A stretch of DNA of 64,000 nt from Microthrixaceae bacterium. Its GTDB lineage: Bacteria > Actinomycetota > Acidimicrobiia > Acidimicrobiales > DATDAH01. Positions 7,917 through 16,834 of the stretch are shown here, in pieces (positions within the stretch are counted from its first letter, which is position 1; each line of letters starts with the position of its first letter). The position numbers and the translations under genes are program-made. The stretch covers positions 62,001 to 126,000 of the forward strand of contig JACJWK010000006.1 in NCBI GenBank assembly GCA_020637195.1, in the 5' to 3' direction. The notes beneath the pieces are model-generated. The model did not search any database and had not been told where the DNA came from. It saw nothing but the letters and a program-made list of their open reading frames with translations.

Positions 7917-8246
7917 CTATTCCGTGGCCGGCGCCGTCCGCTTGGCCCACAGGACCAGGCCGCTGCCGACGAACAGCAGGCCGACGATGGCATGGGCCAC
8001 CCACACCCCGCCCGGCACGTACACGTCGACGAAGCGGACGAGGCCCACGATGAGCAGCACCAGGGCCGCGGCCCCGAGCATGGTGGCCAGGAAGCCGAAC
8101 ACCACCGCCCGGGCCGCCCGGATGGCGGGCCCGGTGGTCTTGTCGCGGACCTGGTCGACCAGCGCGACGATCTGGTCGGCCGCCTTCGCGGGCCAGTCGT
8201 CGCCGGGGCGGGGCCGGTCCGGGGTGCCGTCGGGCGCGTCGGTCAT
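7917..8246 (-). CDS. Small two-helix membrane protein, holin-X/phage-holin-III-like
   Basis: 109 aa. A hydrophilic N-terminus of about 45 residues with an amphipathic helix (ADQIVALVDQVRDKT) is followed by two membrane segments (VVFGFLATMLGAAALVLLIVG and AHAIVGLLFVGSGLVLW). Similar proteins are common in actinobacterial chromosomes and are often named phage holin or DUF-type membrane proteins without phage context. The ATG at 8246 was chosen; an in-frame GTG/ATG lies 9 nt upstream. No phage gene is nearby, so a lysis role is not supported. Confidence 0.6.
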   Translation of the reverse strand: MTDAPDGTPDRPRPGDDWPAKAADQIVALVDQVRDKTTGPAIRAARAVVFGFLATMLGAAALVLLIVGLVRFVDVYVPGGVWVAHAIVGLLFVGSGLVLWAKRTAPATE

Positions 8247-8305
8247 GGTGGCCAACCCTACCCAGGACGGCTCCCCGGGGACGCCGCCGGTCGGTCACGG
8301 CCCGG

Positions 8306-10513
8306 TCAGTGGTCGAACCGGACCCGGGGGAGGCGCCGGTCGAGCCAGCCCGGGAGCCACCAGTTGCGCTCGCCGAGCAGCCCCATGAGCGACGGCACCA
8401 GCATCATGCGCACCACGGTGGCGTCGAGCATCACGGCCACCGCGAGGGTGACGCCGAGCTCGGTGGGGGGGATGGGCCCGGTGACGCCGAAGGCCACGAA
8501 CACCACGATCATGATGAGGGCGGCGTTGGTGATCGGCCGCCCCGTCCGGGCGATGCCCTCACGGATGGCCACGGCGGTGTCGCCGGTGGCGTCGTAGCGC
8601 TCGCGGATCGCGGCCAGCAAGAAGAGCTGGTAGTCCATCGAGAGCCCGAACAGCAGGGCGAAGAAGAACAGCGGGGCCCAGGCGTCGACGAAGCCCTGGT
8701 GGTCGATCCCGATCAGCCCCGCGCCGATCCCGTGCTGGAACACGATCGCGGCGAACCCGAAGCTCGCCCCGACGCTGATCAGGTTGAGCACGATCGACGA
8801 GAGCGCCACGGTGAGGCTGCGGAAGACGAGCAGCAGCAGCCCGAAGGCCACCACCATGATCAGCGCGACCGCCAGCGGGGCCCGGCCCAGCAGGACCCCG
8901 GTCAGGTCGTGGTTCTGCGCCGCGGGGCCGCCGACCAGCGCGGCGGGCACCGCGGCCCCCACCTCGTCGCGCAGCCGCTCGACCAGGTCCGACGTGGCCT
9001 GGTCGTCCACGGCGGTGGTGGGGGTGACCCGCACGACGGTGCGGCCGCTCTCGGCGGGCTCGGCCACGATCCGGGCGTCGGCCACGCCCCCGTCGCCCTG
9101 GGCGATGCCGACGACCTGCTCGGCGTCGGCGGCGGGCACGGTGACGAACAGCGGCGCCGCGGCGCCGGGGCCGAACGACTCGACGAGCAGCTCGTAGCCG
9201 TCGCGGCTCGACCGTCCCTCGTCGACGACCCGGGCGCCGGGCATGCCGAGGCGAAGGCCGAGCGCGGGGGCGGCGAGGGTGAGCAGCAGGACGAGGCCCA
9301 CGGCGAGCGTGGCGCCCGGCCGGCGCAGGGCGAGGCCGGTCCAGCGGGCCCAGCGACCCTCGGCCGCCCGGTCGGGGTCCTCGTGGCCCTTGCGCACGAG
9401 CACGCGGTCGCCGAGCGCGGCGAGCACCGCGGGCAGCAGGGTCAGCGAGGCGATCGCCGTGGCGGTGACCGACAGCATCATGCCGATGGCCATGGCCCGG
9501 AACACCATCACGGGCACCACCAGGACCGCCGCGAGCGACAGGACGACGGTCAGGGCCGAGAGGAACACGGCCTTGCCCGACGAGGAGAGCGTGGCCGCCA
9601 TGGCGTCGGCGGTGTCGAGGCCGTCCTCGCGCTCCTCGCGGTAGCGGGAGACGATGAACAGGCTGTAGTCGATGCCGACGGCGAGGCCGATCATCATCGA
9701 GAAGTTCATGGACCACACCGACATCGGTGTGATGCCGGTGAGCAGGTTCAGCACCGCGAAGCCCACGGCGATGCCGGCGAGGGCGAGGAGCAGGGGCAGG
9801 CCGGCGGCGACCGCCGAGCCGAAGGCGATCAGCAACAGGATGATCGTGGGGATGCCCGACACGAGCTCGGCGAGGTGGAGGGCCTCCTCGTTCGTCTCGT
9901 TGAAGTCGCTCCACACCGGCCACTCGCCCGTGACCTCCGCCTGCGTGCCCTCGGGCAGGTCGAGGTCGGCGACGTGGTCGATCAGCGCGCCGGCGGACTC
10001 GGGGAGGTCCGCGTCGACGCCGCCCTCGAGCGCCACGGGGACGAGCGCGGTGCGCCCGTCGGGAGCGAGCAGGCCGGCCTCGGGCGGCAGCGCCAGCGGG
10101 TCGGCGACCTGGGCCGCGCCCGGCGCGCCCTGGAGGTCGGCGACGAGGGCGCGGAGCCCGGCCGGGTCGTCGGCGAGCGGCGCCTCCTGGCGGTAGACGA
10201 CGACGGCGGACTCGGCGCCGAGGGCGGGGAAGTCCCGGCGCAGCTCGTCGCGCACCTCCTGGGCCGTGGAGCCCTGGGCCTCCCAGCCGGCCCCCGACAG
10301 GGCGCCGGACAGGCCGAGCGCCAGGGGAGCGGCGAGCACCACGACGGCCAGCCACGCCAGCAGGACGCCCTTGCGGCGGGCGACCGAGAAGCGGGCCAGC
10401 GAGGCGAACCAGCTCGGGTGGCCCTCGTCGCCGGTGGGGGGCGGTGGGGCGTCGACGGGATCGGCCCCGGTGTCGGGGTCGGCGGGCGGCGTGGGCGGGT
10501 CGAGCACGGTCAT
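8306..10513 (-). CDS. MMPL/RND-family membrane transporter
   Basis: 735 aa. The start is the ATG at 10513; the frame runs further upstream only because stops are rare. The plan is cytoplasmic N-terminus, TM1 near residue 50, a large external domain, about five helices including the family motif with GLAVGIDYSLFIVSRYREE, a second external domain, and five more helices with FGLSMDYQLFLLAAIRERY. The duplicated Asp-Tyr pairs are the proton-relay residues of MMPL proteins. These use the proton motive force to export lipids or small toxic compounds. The promoter overlaps a palindrome of the CsoR type, so metal or sulfur stress control is possible. Confidence 0.88.
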   Translation of the reverse strand: MTVLDPPTPPADPDTGADPVDAPPPPTGDEGHPSWFASLARFSVARRKGVLLAWLAVVVLAAPLALGLSGALSGAGWEAQGSTAQEVRDELRRDFPALGAESAVVVYRQEAPLADDPAGLRALVADLQGAPGAAQVADPLALPPEAGLLAPDGRTALVPVALEGGVDADLPESAGALIDHVADLDLPEGTQAEVTGEWPVWSDFNETNEEALHLAELVSGIPTIILLLIAFGSAVAAGLPLLLALAGIAVGFAVLNLLTGITPMSVWSMNFSMMIGLAVGIDYSLFIVSRYREEREDGLDTADAMAATLSSSGKAVFLSALTVVLSLAAVLVVPVMVFRAMAIGMMLSVTATAIASLTLLPAVLAALGDRVLVRKGHEDPDRAAEGRWARWTGLALRRPGATLAVGLVLLLTLAAPALGLRLGMPGARVVDEGRSSRDGYELLVESFGPGAAAPLFVTVPAADAEQVVGIAQGDGGVADARIVAEPAESGRTVVRVTPTTAVDDQATSDLVERLRDEVGAAVPAALVGGPAAQNHDLTGVLLGRAPLAVALIMVVAFGLLLLVFRSLTVALSSIVLNLISVGASFGFAAIVFQHGIGAGLIGIDHQGFVDAWAPLFFFALLFGLSMDYQLFLLAAIRERYDATGDTAVAIREGIARTGRPITNAALIMIVVFVAFGVTGPIPPTELGVTLAVAVMLDATVVRMMLVPSLMGLLGERNWWLPGWLDRRLPRVRFDH

Positions 10514-10521
10514 GGCGACCG

Positions 10522-10544
10522 AGCCTAGATACCCCTGGGGGTAT
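10522..10544 (-). promoter_or_regulatory. Promoter -10 box with adjoining CsoR-type palindromic operator
   Basis: On the minus strand TAGGCT (10522-10527) lies 8 nt before the MMPL start codon. Directly upstream, 10529-10544 reads ATACCCCTGGGGGTAT on the plus strand: 7-bp arms ATACCCC/GGGGTAT around a 2-bp centre. A/T-flanked C-tract/G-tract palindromes are the operators of CsoR/RcnR-family repressors, which sense copper, other metals, formaldehyde or persulfides. Its place between -35 and -10 would suit a repressor. No CsoR gene is in the window. Confidence 0.6.
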
Positions 10545-10560
10545 ATGGCAACCCGGCCGG

Positions 10561-11412
10561 CTACACGACCTGCACGGGCACCACCGGCCGGCACGTGCCG
10601 CCGGTGACGGCGCCCGGGTCCACGAGCCACAGGCGTCGGTCCGGGCGCCGAGCCGCCTCCAGGTAGGCCAGACCCTCGTCGCCCGCCACCGTGGCCCGAC
10701 CGAGCAGCACCACGTCGACGCCGAAGTCGTCGATGCAGGCCTCGTCCGTGGCGAGGTCCTCGGGGGTCGGATCGAGGACGGTCTGGCCCCGCACGCGGGC
10801 GACGAAGCCGCCGACGTCGTCGAAGGTCCCGAGGGAGGGGAGCGAGGGGTCGATCCCGGTCCCGCCGTCGGGTGCGAAGGCCTCCCCCCCGGGGACCGTG
10901 GTGCTCGGGGGCGAGGCGGTGGCCGCCTCGGGCGCGTCGCCGCCCGAGCTCGCGCTGTCGTCCTGGGCGTCCGCGGCGCGGGCCTCGTCCGCGCCGCCCT
11001 CGTCGGTGGCGGTGGCCACCTCGTCGCTCGACGTGCCCCCGGACCCCAGCTGCCCCACGAGGAAGGCCCCGGCGGCCGCGAGCAGCACGACCGCGGCGGC
11101 GATGGACAGGATCGTGGTGGCCCGGCCCGTGGTCCGCCGCCGGGCACGCCGCGCCAGGTCGCCCACGGGGTCGGGCGCTCGGCGGCCCCGGTCGCGCCGG
11201 TCGCGCCTCCTGCCGGGCGAGGTGGGCCTCGCGCACCGCCGGGTCGACCAGCGGGACGGGGCCACCGACCGCGCCGGCCGCGTGCGGAACTGCTCGAGTC
11301 GCGCCGCGAGCCGAGGGTCGGACGCGACCCGCGCCACCTCCTCGGGGGAGGCGTGGCCGTCGAGGACGGCGGAGACGAGCAGGTCGTCCGGGCTGGGTTC
11401 GGTCGGCGTCAT
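10561..11412 (-). CDS. Anti-sigma-factor-like membrane protein with a local frame swap
   Basis: 283 aa as read. The N-terminus (DDLLVSAVLDGHASPEEVARV) resembles anti-sigma proteins. A membrane helix follows near residues 103-120 (TILSIAAAVVLLAAAGAFLVG), then an acidic linker and a small external domain. It lies 13 nt after the ECF sigma gene, like rsmA after sigM in Mycobacterium. Between about 11290 and 11190 the annotated frame is a run of Arg/Pro/Ser, while the frame one base off reads VDPAVREAHLAR, typical of these proteins. This points to a deletion followed by a compensating insertion. The protein may therefore be misread for about 30 residues. Confidence 0.65.
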   Translation of the reverse strand: MTPTEPSPDDLLVSAVLDGHASPEEVARVASDPRLAARLEQFRTRPARSVAPSRWSTRRCARPTSPGRRRDRRDRGRRAPDPVGDLARRARRRTTGRATTILSIAAAVVLLAAAGAFLVGQLGSGGTSSDEVATATDEGGADEARAADAQDDSASSGGDAPEAATASPPSTTVPGGEAFAPDGGTGIDPSLPSLGTFDDVGGFVARVRGQTVLDPTPEDLATDEACIDDFGVDVVLLGRATVAGDEGLAYLEAARRPDRRLWLVDPGAVTGGTCRPVVPVQVV

Positions 11413-11425
11413 GGCGCGGGCTGGT

Positions 11426-12038
11426 TCATGGCTCAGGACTCAGACGCCCGGTCACCTCCTCCTGGTTCCCGCCGATCCGGGCGAAGTGGTCGGCGAGCGC
11501 GGCGCGTCCCCGCGCGATCCGGGACCGGACGGTCCCCGGCGGGATGCCGAGGGTCTCGGCGATCTCGGCGTAGTCGAGCTGGCAGAGGTCCCGGAGCACG
11601 ACGGCCGCACGGAACTCCACGGGCAGCGTGGCCAGGGCGGCGTCCACCTCGAGGCGGGTGGCCACGTCGTCGGCGACGGCGGGTGGGCCGGCGAACCGCC
11701 ACCGGCCCGGCCGGCCCGGGCCGGGCCGCGCGCCGGCGGTGCCTCGGTGGCACCAGGCGCCGGCCAACCAGCCGGCGCAGCTCGTCGAGGCAGGCGTTGG
11801 TGGCCACCCGGTACGACCACGTGGTGAAGGCCGCGCGGCCGTCGAAGCGCTCGAGGCCCCGCACCACCGCCAGCACCGCCTCCTGGGTGGCGTCGTCCGC
11901 GTCGGCCGCGTTGCCCGCCAGGCGCCGGCAGATGGCGTGGATGCGGTCGTAGTGGCGGCGGAGGAGGGCGTCGAGCGCCGACGTGTCGCCGGCCTGGGCG
12001 GCGGCCACCAGCGTGCGGTCGTCGGCCTCGGGCGTCAC
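11426..12038 (-). pseudogene. ECF RNA polymerase sigma factor (SigM-like), split by a frameshift
   Basis: The GTG at 12038 overlaps the kinase stop (GTGA). Region 2 is read first: DALLRRHYDRIHAICRRLAG, then DADDATQEAVLAVVRGLERF and TWSYRVATNACLDELRR. Region 4 is in another frame: LPVEFRAAVVLRDLCQLDYA, then IAETLGIPPGTVRSRIARGR, ending at 11426. The switch lies in the linker, about 11690-11790, and equals one extra base or two missing ones. Either the gene is dead or the assembly carries indels. An intact gene would give an ECF factor of about 200 aa. Kinase, sigma and anti-sigma form one unit on the minus strand. Confidence 0.75.
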
Positions 12039-13693
12039 GGCGAGTCGGCGGTGACGGCCACGCTCCCGATGGCCACGTTGCCGGTGTCGGGGAGCGCGGT
12101 GATCCAGATCAGCACGGCGCCGCCGGTGGCCCCGCCCAGGTCGACCGTGGTGTCCCCCTCGCCGAAGGCCTGGCCCGTGGCGACCGGCTCGCCCCAGCCC
12201 GCGAGGTCGGCGGCGGGCTCGGCGGCGACGTAGACGTCGGCGGTCCACCCGGGTGTGCTGGAGGTGACCGACAGCTCGCCCAGGGCAGCGGCCTGGTCGA
12301 GGGTGAGCACGAGCCCGAGACCGTCCTTCAGTCCGCCGAACTGCGTGGCCGGCGCGCTGTACGTCTCGGTGACCCACTCGGTGCCCGGATCGTCGTCGAG
12401 CACCCGGGGCGCGGCGTCGTCGTTCTCGGCGCCGTCGCCCTCGGGATCGAACGGGATCGCCGCGGTGACCGCCAGGGGCCCGGCGGTCGACGCCGGCGCC
12501 GCGGTGGTGCCGGGGGTGTCGCTTCCGCCGATGATGCCCCGATCGGCGAGCGTGTTGCCGATGAGCACGCCGGCCACGGCCAGCGCCCCGGCCACGAGGA
12601 TCACGATGAGCGCGGGCAGCAGGAAGCTGCGCTCGCGGCGCACGAACGCGGCGCCGCCCCCTTCGGTCGGTGCCGGCGTCGCGGTCCCCGCCGCCGCGCC
12701 GGCACCGGCGGTCTTGCCGGCCGCCGCGGCGGCGCCGCCCGCCGCCACGGGCGTGCCGGCCGGTGGCGTTCGAGTGGTGATCGCGGTGTTGTCCGCGTAG
12801 CTGACCGGCTCGGGCGCGCCGAGGTCGGCGGCCTGGAGGGCGGCCCGCAGCTCGGCCGCGCTTGCGAACCGGTCGTCGGGAGACCGGGCGAGGCAGCGCA
12901 TGACCACGTCGTCGAGGTCGCGGGGGAGGTCGGCGGTGATCTGGCGCGGGCGCGGCGGCTCGGTGGTGAGGCGGGCCAGCGCCGTGGCCGTGTCGGTGTC
13001 GGCGTCGAAGGGGGGGCGGCCACAGGCCATCTCGTAGAGCACGACGCCGAGGGCGTACACGTCGGTCCGGGCGTCGACCGGCCCGCCCTCCACCTGCTCG
13101 GGGGCCAGGTACTTGGCCGTCCCGAGCATGGTGCCCTCCTTGGTGTGGTCCCCGCCCTCGTCCAGCTTGGCGATGCCGAAGTCGGCCACCATCACCCGCT
13201 CGTCCTGGCAGAGCAGGATGTTGGCGGGCTTGATGTCGCGGTGCACCAGGCGGGACTGGTGGGCGACGTCGAGCGCGTCGGCCACCGCGACGCCGATGCG
13301 CACGGCCTCGGCGGGCGGCAGGTGGTGGCGCCGGTCGAGCTCCTGGCGCAGGGTGCGCCCGTCCACCAGCTCCATCACGATGGCCTCGGTGCCGTCGCCC
13401 GAGTAGGTGTCGAAGATCGAGACGATGGAGGGGTGGGCGAGCCGGGCGGCGGCGATGGCCTCGCGCCGGAAGCGCTCGACGAAGGTCGTGTCGTCGGTCA
13501 GGTGGGCGTGCAGCAGCTTGACCGCCACGCGGCGGTCGAGCACCAGGTCGGTCGCCTCCCAGACCTGGGCCATGCCGCCGGTGGCGATGAGCCGCTCGAA
13601 CCGGTAGCGGTCCGCCAGGAGGGTCCCCACCAGGTGGGCGCGGCCGGCCGGGCGCGCCGGCGGGGGCGAGGCGGGGGGAGGGGAGTCGGACAC
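12035..13693 (-). CDS. Membrane Ser/Thr protein kinase with an external discoidin/MviN-C-like domain
   Basis: 552 aa from a GTG with GGAGGG upstream. Kinase domain residues 30-290: Gly-rich loop ATGGMA (37-42), catalytic Lys59 in VAVKL, HRDIKPAN (151-158), DFG (171-173), APEQ (197-200). All catalytic residues are present. An Ala/Gly/Pro-rich linker, a membrane helix (359-379) and an external beta-sandwich (about 400-552; DPEGDGAENDDAAP, FGGLKDGLGLVLTL) follow. That external domain resembles the C-terminus of mycobacterial MviN/MurJ fusions, which occupy this locus. Here the kinase stands alone and looks active. The stop overlaps the sigma start. Confidence 0.9.
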   Translation of the reverse strand: MSDSPPPASPPPARPAGRAHLVGTLLADRYRFERLIATGGMAQVWEATDLVLDRRVAVKLLHAHLTDDTTFVERFRREAIAAARLAHPSIVSIFDTYSGDGTEAIVMELVDGRTLRQELDRRHHLPPAEAVRIGVAVADALDVAHQSRLVHRDIKPANILLCQDERVMVADFGIAKLDEGGDHTKEGTMLGTAKYLAPEQVEGGPVDARTDVYALGVVLYEMACGRPPFDADTDTATALARLTTEPPRPRQITADLPRDLDDVVMRCLARSPDDRFASAAELRAALQAADLGAPEPVSYADNTAITTRTPPAGTPVAAGGAAAAAGKTAGAGAAAGTATPAPTEGGGAAFVRRERSFLLPALIVILVAGALAVAGVLIGNTLADRGIIGGSDTPGTTAAPASTAGPLAVTAAIPFDPEGDGAENDDAAPRVLDDDPGTEWVTETYSAPATQFGGLKDGLGLVLTLDQAAALGELSVTSSTPGWTADVYVAAEPAADLAGWGEPVATGQAFGEGDTTVDLGGATGGAVLIWITALPDTGNVAIGSVAVTADSP

Positions 13694-13753
13694 GACCCTC
13701 CGAGGCTAGCTAGTGCCCTGGCGTGGGCACCGGCTCCCCCACCGGGGGACCGG

Positions 13754-14584
13754 CTACGGCTTGGTGCGGAAGCCGATGCCGATGACGCCGGGACCCGCGT
13801 GGGTGCCGATCACCGGGCCGATGGTGGCGAGGTAGAGGTCGTCACGCCCGTACTTGGGGGCGAGCGTGTCCAAGAACTCGTCGAAGTCGGGGGCCATCCC
13901 GTTCAGCACCATCAGGTCCTCGACGTCGTCGGCGAGGGCGCGGTCGCGCAGCCAGGCGAGCGCCTTCTTGCGGGTGCGCTGCTTGGACGCCTCCTCCACC
14001 TTGCCGTTGTCGATGGCGAGGATCGGCTTGATGGCCAACATGTTGCCGAGCAGGGCCTGGGCGCCCCCGATGCGACCGCCCTTCTTCAGGTTCTCGAGCG
14101 TGTTGAGCGCGCCGTAGATGTGGGTGCGGGGGGCGCGCTCCTCGAGCATGGCCACGATGTCGTCGGCGCTGCGGCCCTCCTCGGCGGCCTCGGCCGCCTC
14201 GACGCAGGCCAGCCCGATGGCGCCGCTGACCGACAGCGAGTCGACCACGCGGACGTCGACGTCGACGCTCTTGGCCGCCTGCTGGGCCGACTCCATGGTG
14301 GCCGACAGCGCCGAGGAGATGTTGACGCAGATCACCGTGTCGGCGCCGGCGTCCGCCTGGCGCTGGAACGCCTCGGCGAAGCGACCCGGGGCGGGCGCCG
14401 AGGTCTCCGGCAGGGACTCGTGGTGCGCGAGCTTGTCGTAGAAGGAGGCGACGTCGAGCTCGAAGCGGTCGACGTACTCCTCGTCACCGAAGCGGATGTT
14501 GAGCGGGACGACCTCGATGCCGTGCCGCTCGACGAGCTCGTCGGGGAGGTCGCAGGCGCTGTCGGTGACGATGCGGATGCTCAT
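13754..14584 (-). CDS. DegV-family fatty-acid-binding protein
   Basis: 276 aa starting MSIRIVTDSACDLP, the hallmark DegV N-terminus. SAPAPGRF (about residues 62-69) and the lipid-binding ISSALSATMESA loop are present, as are GGRIGGAQALLGNMLAIKPIL and the C-terminal GPVIGTHAGPGVIGIGF. DegV/FakB proteins bind a fatty acid; in Firmicutes they present it to the kinase FakA. No FakA partner is visible here, so the role in this organism is open. The ATG has GGAGG 9-13 nt upstream, within a stretch resembling the start of the 69-bp repeat family. Confidence 0.9.
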   Translation of the reverse strand: MSIRIVTDSACDLPDELVERHGIEVVPLNIRFGDEEYVDRFELDVASFYDKLAHHESLPETSAPAPGRFAEAFQRQADAGADTVICVNISSALSATMESAQQAAKSVDVDVRVVDSLSVSGAIGLACVEAAEAAEEGRSADDIVAMLEERAPRTHIYGALNTLENLKKGGRIGGAQALLGNMLAIKPILAIDNGKVEEASKQRTRKKALAWLRDRALADDVEDLMVLNGMAPDFDEFLDTLAPKYGRDDLYLATIGPVIGTHAGPGVIGIGFRTKP

Positions 14585-14731
14585 GGGTGACTTCGCGCCT
14601 CCTTCGTCGCGGTCCCGGTCGGGGCCGTCGACCTGTGCTGTTCGCTGCGCTCCCGTGGCGCCGCCGAGGGATACGACGGCGCGGAGGCCGCGAACGTTAC
14701 CTGCTCGGGCCCGGCGACGTGCCGAGCGAGG

Positions 14732-16834
14732 TCACCCCGGCGGCGCGGCCTCGTCACCGGCGGCGACGGCGGCGGCGGCCTCGTCGGCGGCCACCAGTCG
14801 TCGGGCCCGGCGGACCCGCCGGAAGTGGCTGGCCCACCACAGGGCCAGGAACAGGCCGGCGCCGACGGACAACACGATGCCCACACCCGACACGGCCGTC
14901 GACCGGACCGTGAACTGCGAGCGCGAGACCAACACGATGTCGTCGGGCGAGCTGATCACCACGCGCAGCGGGAAGCTGCCCGAGCTGCGCGACCGCACGT
15001 CGACGTCGAGCGGCGTCACGGTGCTGCGGGGCAGGTGCACGATCACCGTGTCGCCGTCGGGGAACGTGAGCTTGTCGCTGTCGAAGCGGATCTTGACGGT
15101 GACGTCGTAGAGGTTCTCGTTGCTGATGTTCAGCGGGATGCGGCCGTCGCGCGAGGTGAGGGTGACGTTGCCCGACTCGGGGGCCACCACCGCCGCCGCG
15201 GCCCGGTCGATCTGGCGGCTGATGGCCTCGAGGTAGGCCCGGCGCTGGGTGCGGTCGAAGTCCTGCGACCCCGACACGAGCAGGCGGCGCCGCATCGACT
15301 CGACCACGGGGTTGTCCGCGCCGGCGAAGCTGGTGAAGCCCTCGGTGGTGAGGCGGGTGAGCGGCAGCGCCTGCGGGTACTGGCCGAGCGACGGCGCGGG
15401 TCGGGGCGCGAGGGTGCGCACGAGCGGGGGCCCGTCGGGGTCGGCGGCACCGCCGACGGTGGCGGGGGGCACGCGGGCGAAGAGCTGGTCGAGCGTGACG
15501 GGAGCGAGCAGCCGGCTCTCGGCCAGGCCCGACAGCAACGTGTCGAGGAACCGGGGGGAGGGCTCCCACACCCGGGGCAGGGTGAAGGTCACCCCGCGGG
15601 TCTCGCTGGGCCGGTCGAACCACACGACCGCGAGGTCGGCCAGGAGGTTGGCGGCGTCGAGCACGGGATCGCCGGTCTCGCCCGGGTGGGCGGCGAGCCC
15701 GGCGTCGGCGGCCACCGCGCGCGCCGTCTGACCCGTGCTGTCGAGGACCGAGAAGGGCTGCGCGAGGGTCGTGGGGAACGCGGCGGGGTCGACCGGTGCC
15801 AGGGCGTCGGCGGGGACGACGACCTGGTCGGCGCCGAGCTCCTCGAGCCGGGTCAGCGCCTCGGGGGTGAGGGTGGCGCCCGCCACCGCGGTGCGCCGGT
15901 CGGGCCGGTCGACGAGCAGCTCGGCCAGCGCCGCCTCCCCGGCGGTGGTCTGGCGGGCGAGGTCGTCGTCGAGGCCGGCGGCCACCCAGGCGGCCAGGTC
16001 GAGGGACACGTACTGCGAGGACACGACCTGGCGCCCGTCGGCGGCCCGGCGCAGCCGGGTCAGCGCCGGCGTGCCGTCGAGGCTCACGAGCGTCTCGGGG
16101 GTGGGGACGACGGTCAGCGCCACCTCGGGGCGCTCGAGGAGCGCCTCCAGCAGCGTGTCGAGGCGCTCGTCGCCGACCGGCGTGGCGCGGCGCCTCCCGT
16201 TGGGGGCGATCGCGATGCCGCGGTCGACCGGGACGACGGCGGCCACCCGCAGCGGCGGGGCCTCGCTGGCCTCGTCGGGCAACCGCACCAGGTGGGTGAC
16301 GACCCGGTCGAGGACCGCTCCCTCGGCGACGAGGCGGACCTCGACGGGGTGCACGCCGGCCCCGTCGAGGGGGGCGCTCGCCGCACCGGGGACCGGTTCG
16401 CCCGTGGCGAAGCGCAGCGCGGCCACGGCCCGGGCGCCGGTGGGCGCGGCCGCGCGGCCGGGGTCGCCCACCACCTCCCCGAGCGAGAGGCCGCCCACCT
16501 GCTCGCGGAAGTCCGAGCGCGACTCCGTGGCCTCGTGGACCGTCGCCTCGACCTGGGCACCGGCGGGGACGTCGCCCTCGACCCGAACCCGCAGCACGTA
16601 GGTGCCGCCGGGCTCGACCCAGGTGGTCTGGTCCTCGAGGCGCAGGGTCGGGCCCGCGACGTCGCCGGGTCCGTCCGCGGTCGTCTCGTCGCCCGACCCG
16701 TCCTGCGCGACGGCCGGGCCGGGCGCGGCCCAGGGGGCCAGCACCGCGACCGCGGCGAGGGCGGCCACCGCGACGGCCAGGACCGCGCCCGGCGGGCGGC
16801 CGCGGCCCTCGCGGCGGCACGGGCCGGTCCTCAC
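14732..16834 (-). CDS. Large secreted membrane-anchored protein, DUF6049-like (Rv3909 position)
   Basis: 700 aa from a GTG whose GTGA overlaps the GNAT stop. A signal peptide (residues about 15-44) is followed by a long external region: a beta-sandwich near the start, a glycoside-hydrolase/polysaccharide-deacetylase-like middle (VVPVDRGIAIAPNGRR, LTVVPTPETLVSLDGT), and a beta domain with ISNENLYDVTVKIRF. One C-terminal helix (about 648-668) and a basic cytoplasmic tail end it. In mycobacteria a similar large protein lies between pcnA and the MurJ-sigM genes, matching this order. Function is unknown; envelope assembly is a guess from place. Confidence 0.75.
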   Translation of the reverse strand: MRTGPCRREGRGRPPGAVLAVAVAALAAVAVLAPWAAPGPAVAQDGSGDETTADGPGDVAGPTLRLEDQTTWVEPGGTYVLRVRVEGDVPAGAQVEATVHEATESRSDFREQVGGLSLGEVVGDPGRAAAPTGARAVAALRFATGEPVPGAASAPLDGAGVHPVEVRLVAEGAVLDRVVTHLVRLPDEASEAPPLRVAAVVPVDRGIAIAPNGRRRATPVGDERLDTLLEALLERPEVALTVVPTPETLVSLDGTPALTRLRRAADGRQVVSSQYVSLDLAAWVAAGLDDDLARQTTAGEAALAELLVDRPDRRTAVAGATLTPEALTRLEELGADQVVVPADALAPVDPAAFPTTLAQPFSVLDSTGQTARAVAADAGLAAHPGETGDPVLDAANLLADLAVVWFDRPSETRGVTFTLPRVWEPSPRFLDTLLSGLAESRLLAPVTLDQLFARVPPATVGGAADPDGPPLVRTLAPRPAPSLGQYPQALPLTRLTTEGFTSFAGADNPVVESMRRRLLVSGSQDFDRTQRRAYLEAISRQIDRAAAAVVAPESGNVTLTSRDGRIPLNISNENLYDVTVKIRFDSDKLTFPDGDTVIVHLPRSTVTPLDVDVRSRSSGSFPLRVVISSPDDIVLVSRSQFTVRSTAVSGVGIVLSVGAGLFLALWWASHFRRVRRARRLVAADEAAAAVAAGDEAAPPG

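Noticed and set aside
7917..8246. Phage holin as a sign of a prophage
   Set aside because: No other phage gene is present; the protein type is common in actinobacterial chromosomes.
11426..12038. Programmed ribosomal frameshift in the sigma factor gene
   Set aside because: No slippery heptamer or known precedent in ECF factors; an indel or decay explains it more simply.
14590..14680. Another copy of the 69-bp repeat before degV
   Set aside because: Only the CCTCCTTCGTCG part (a ribosome-binding site in reverse) is shared; the rest does not match.
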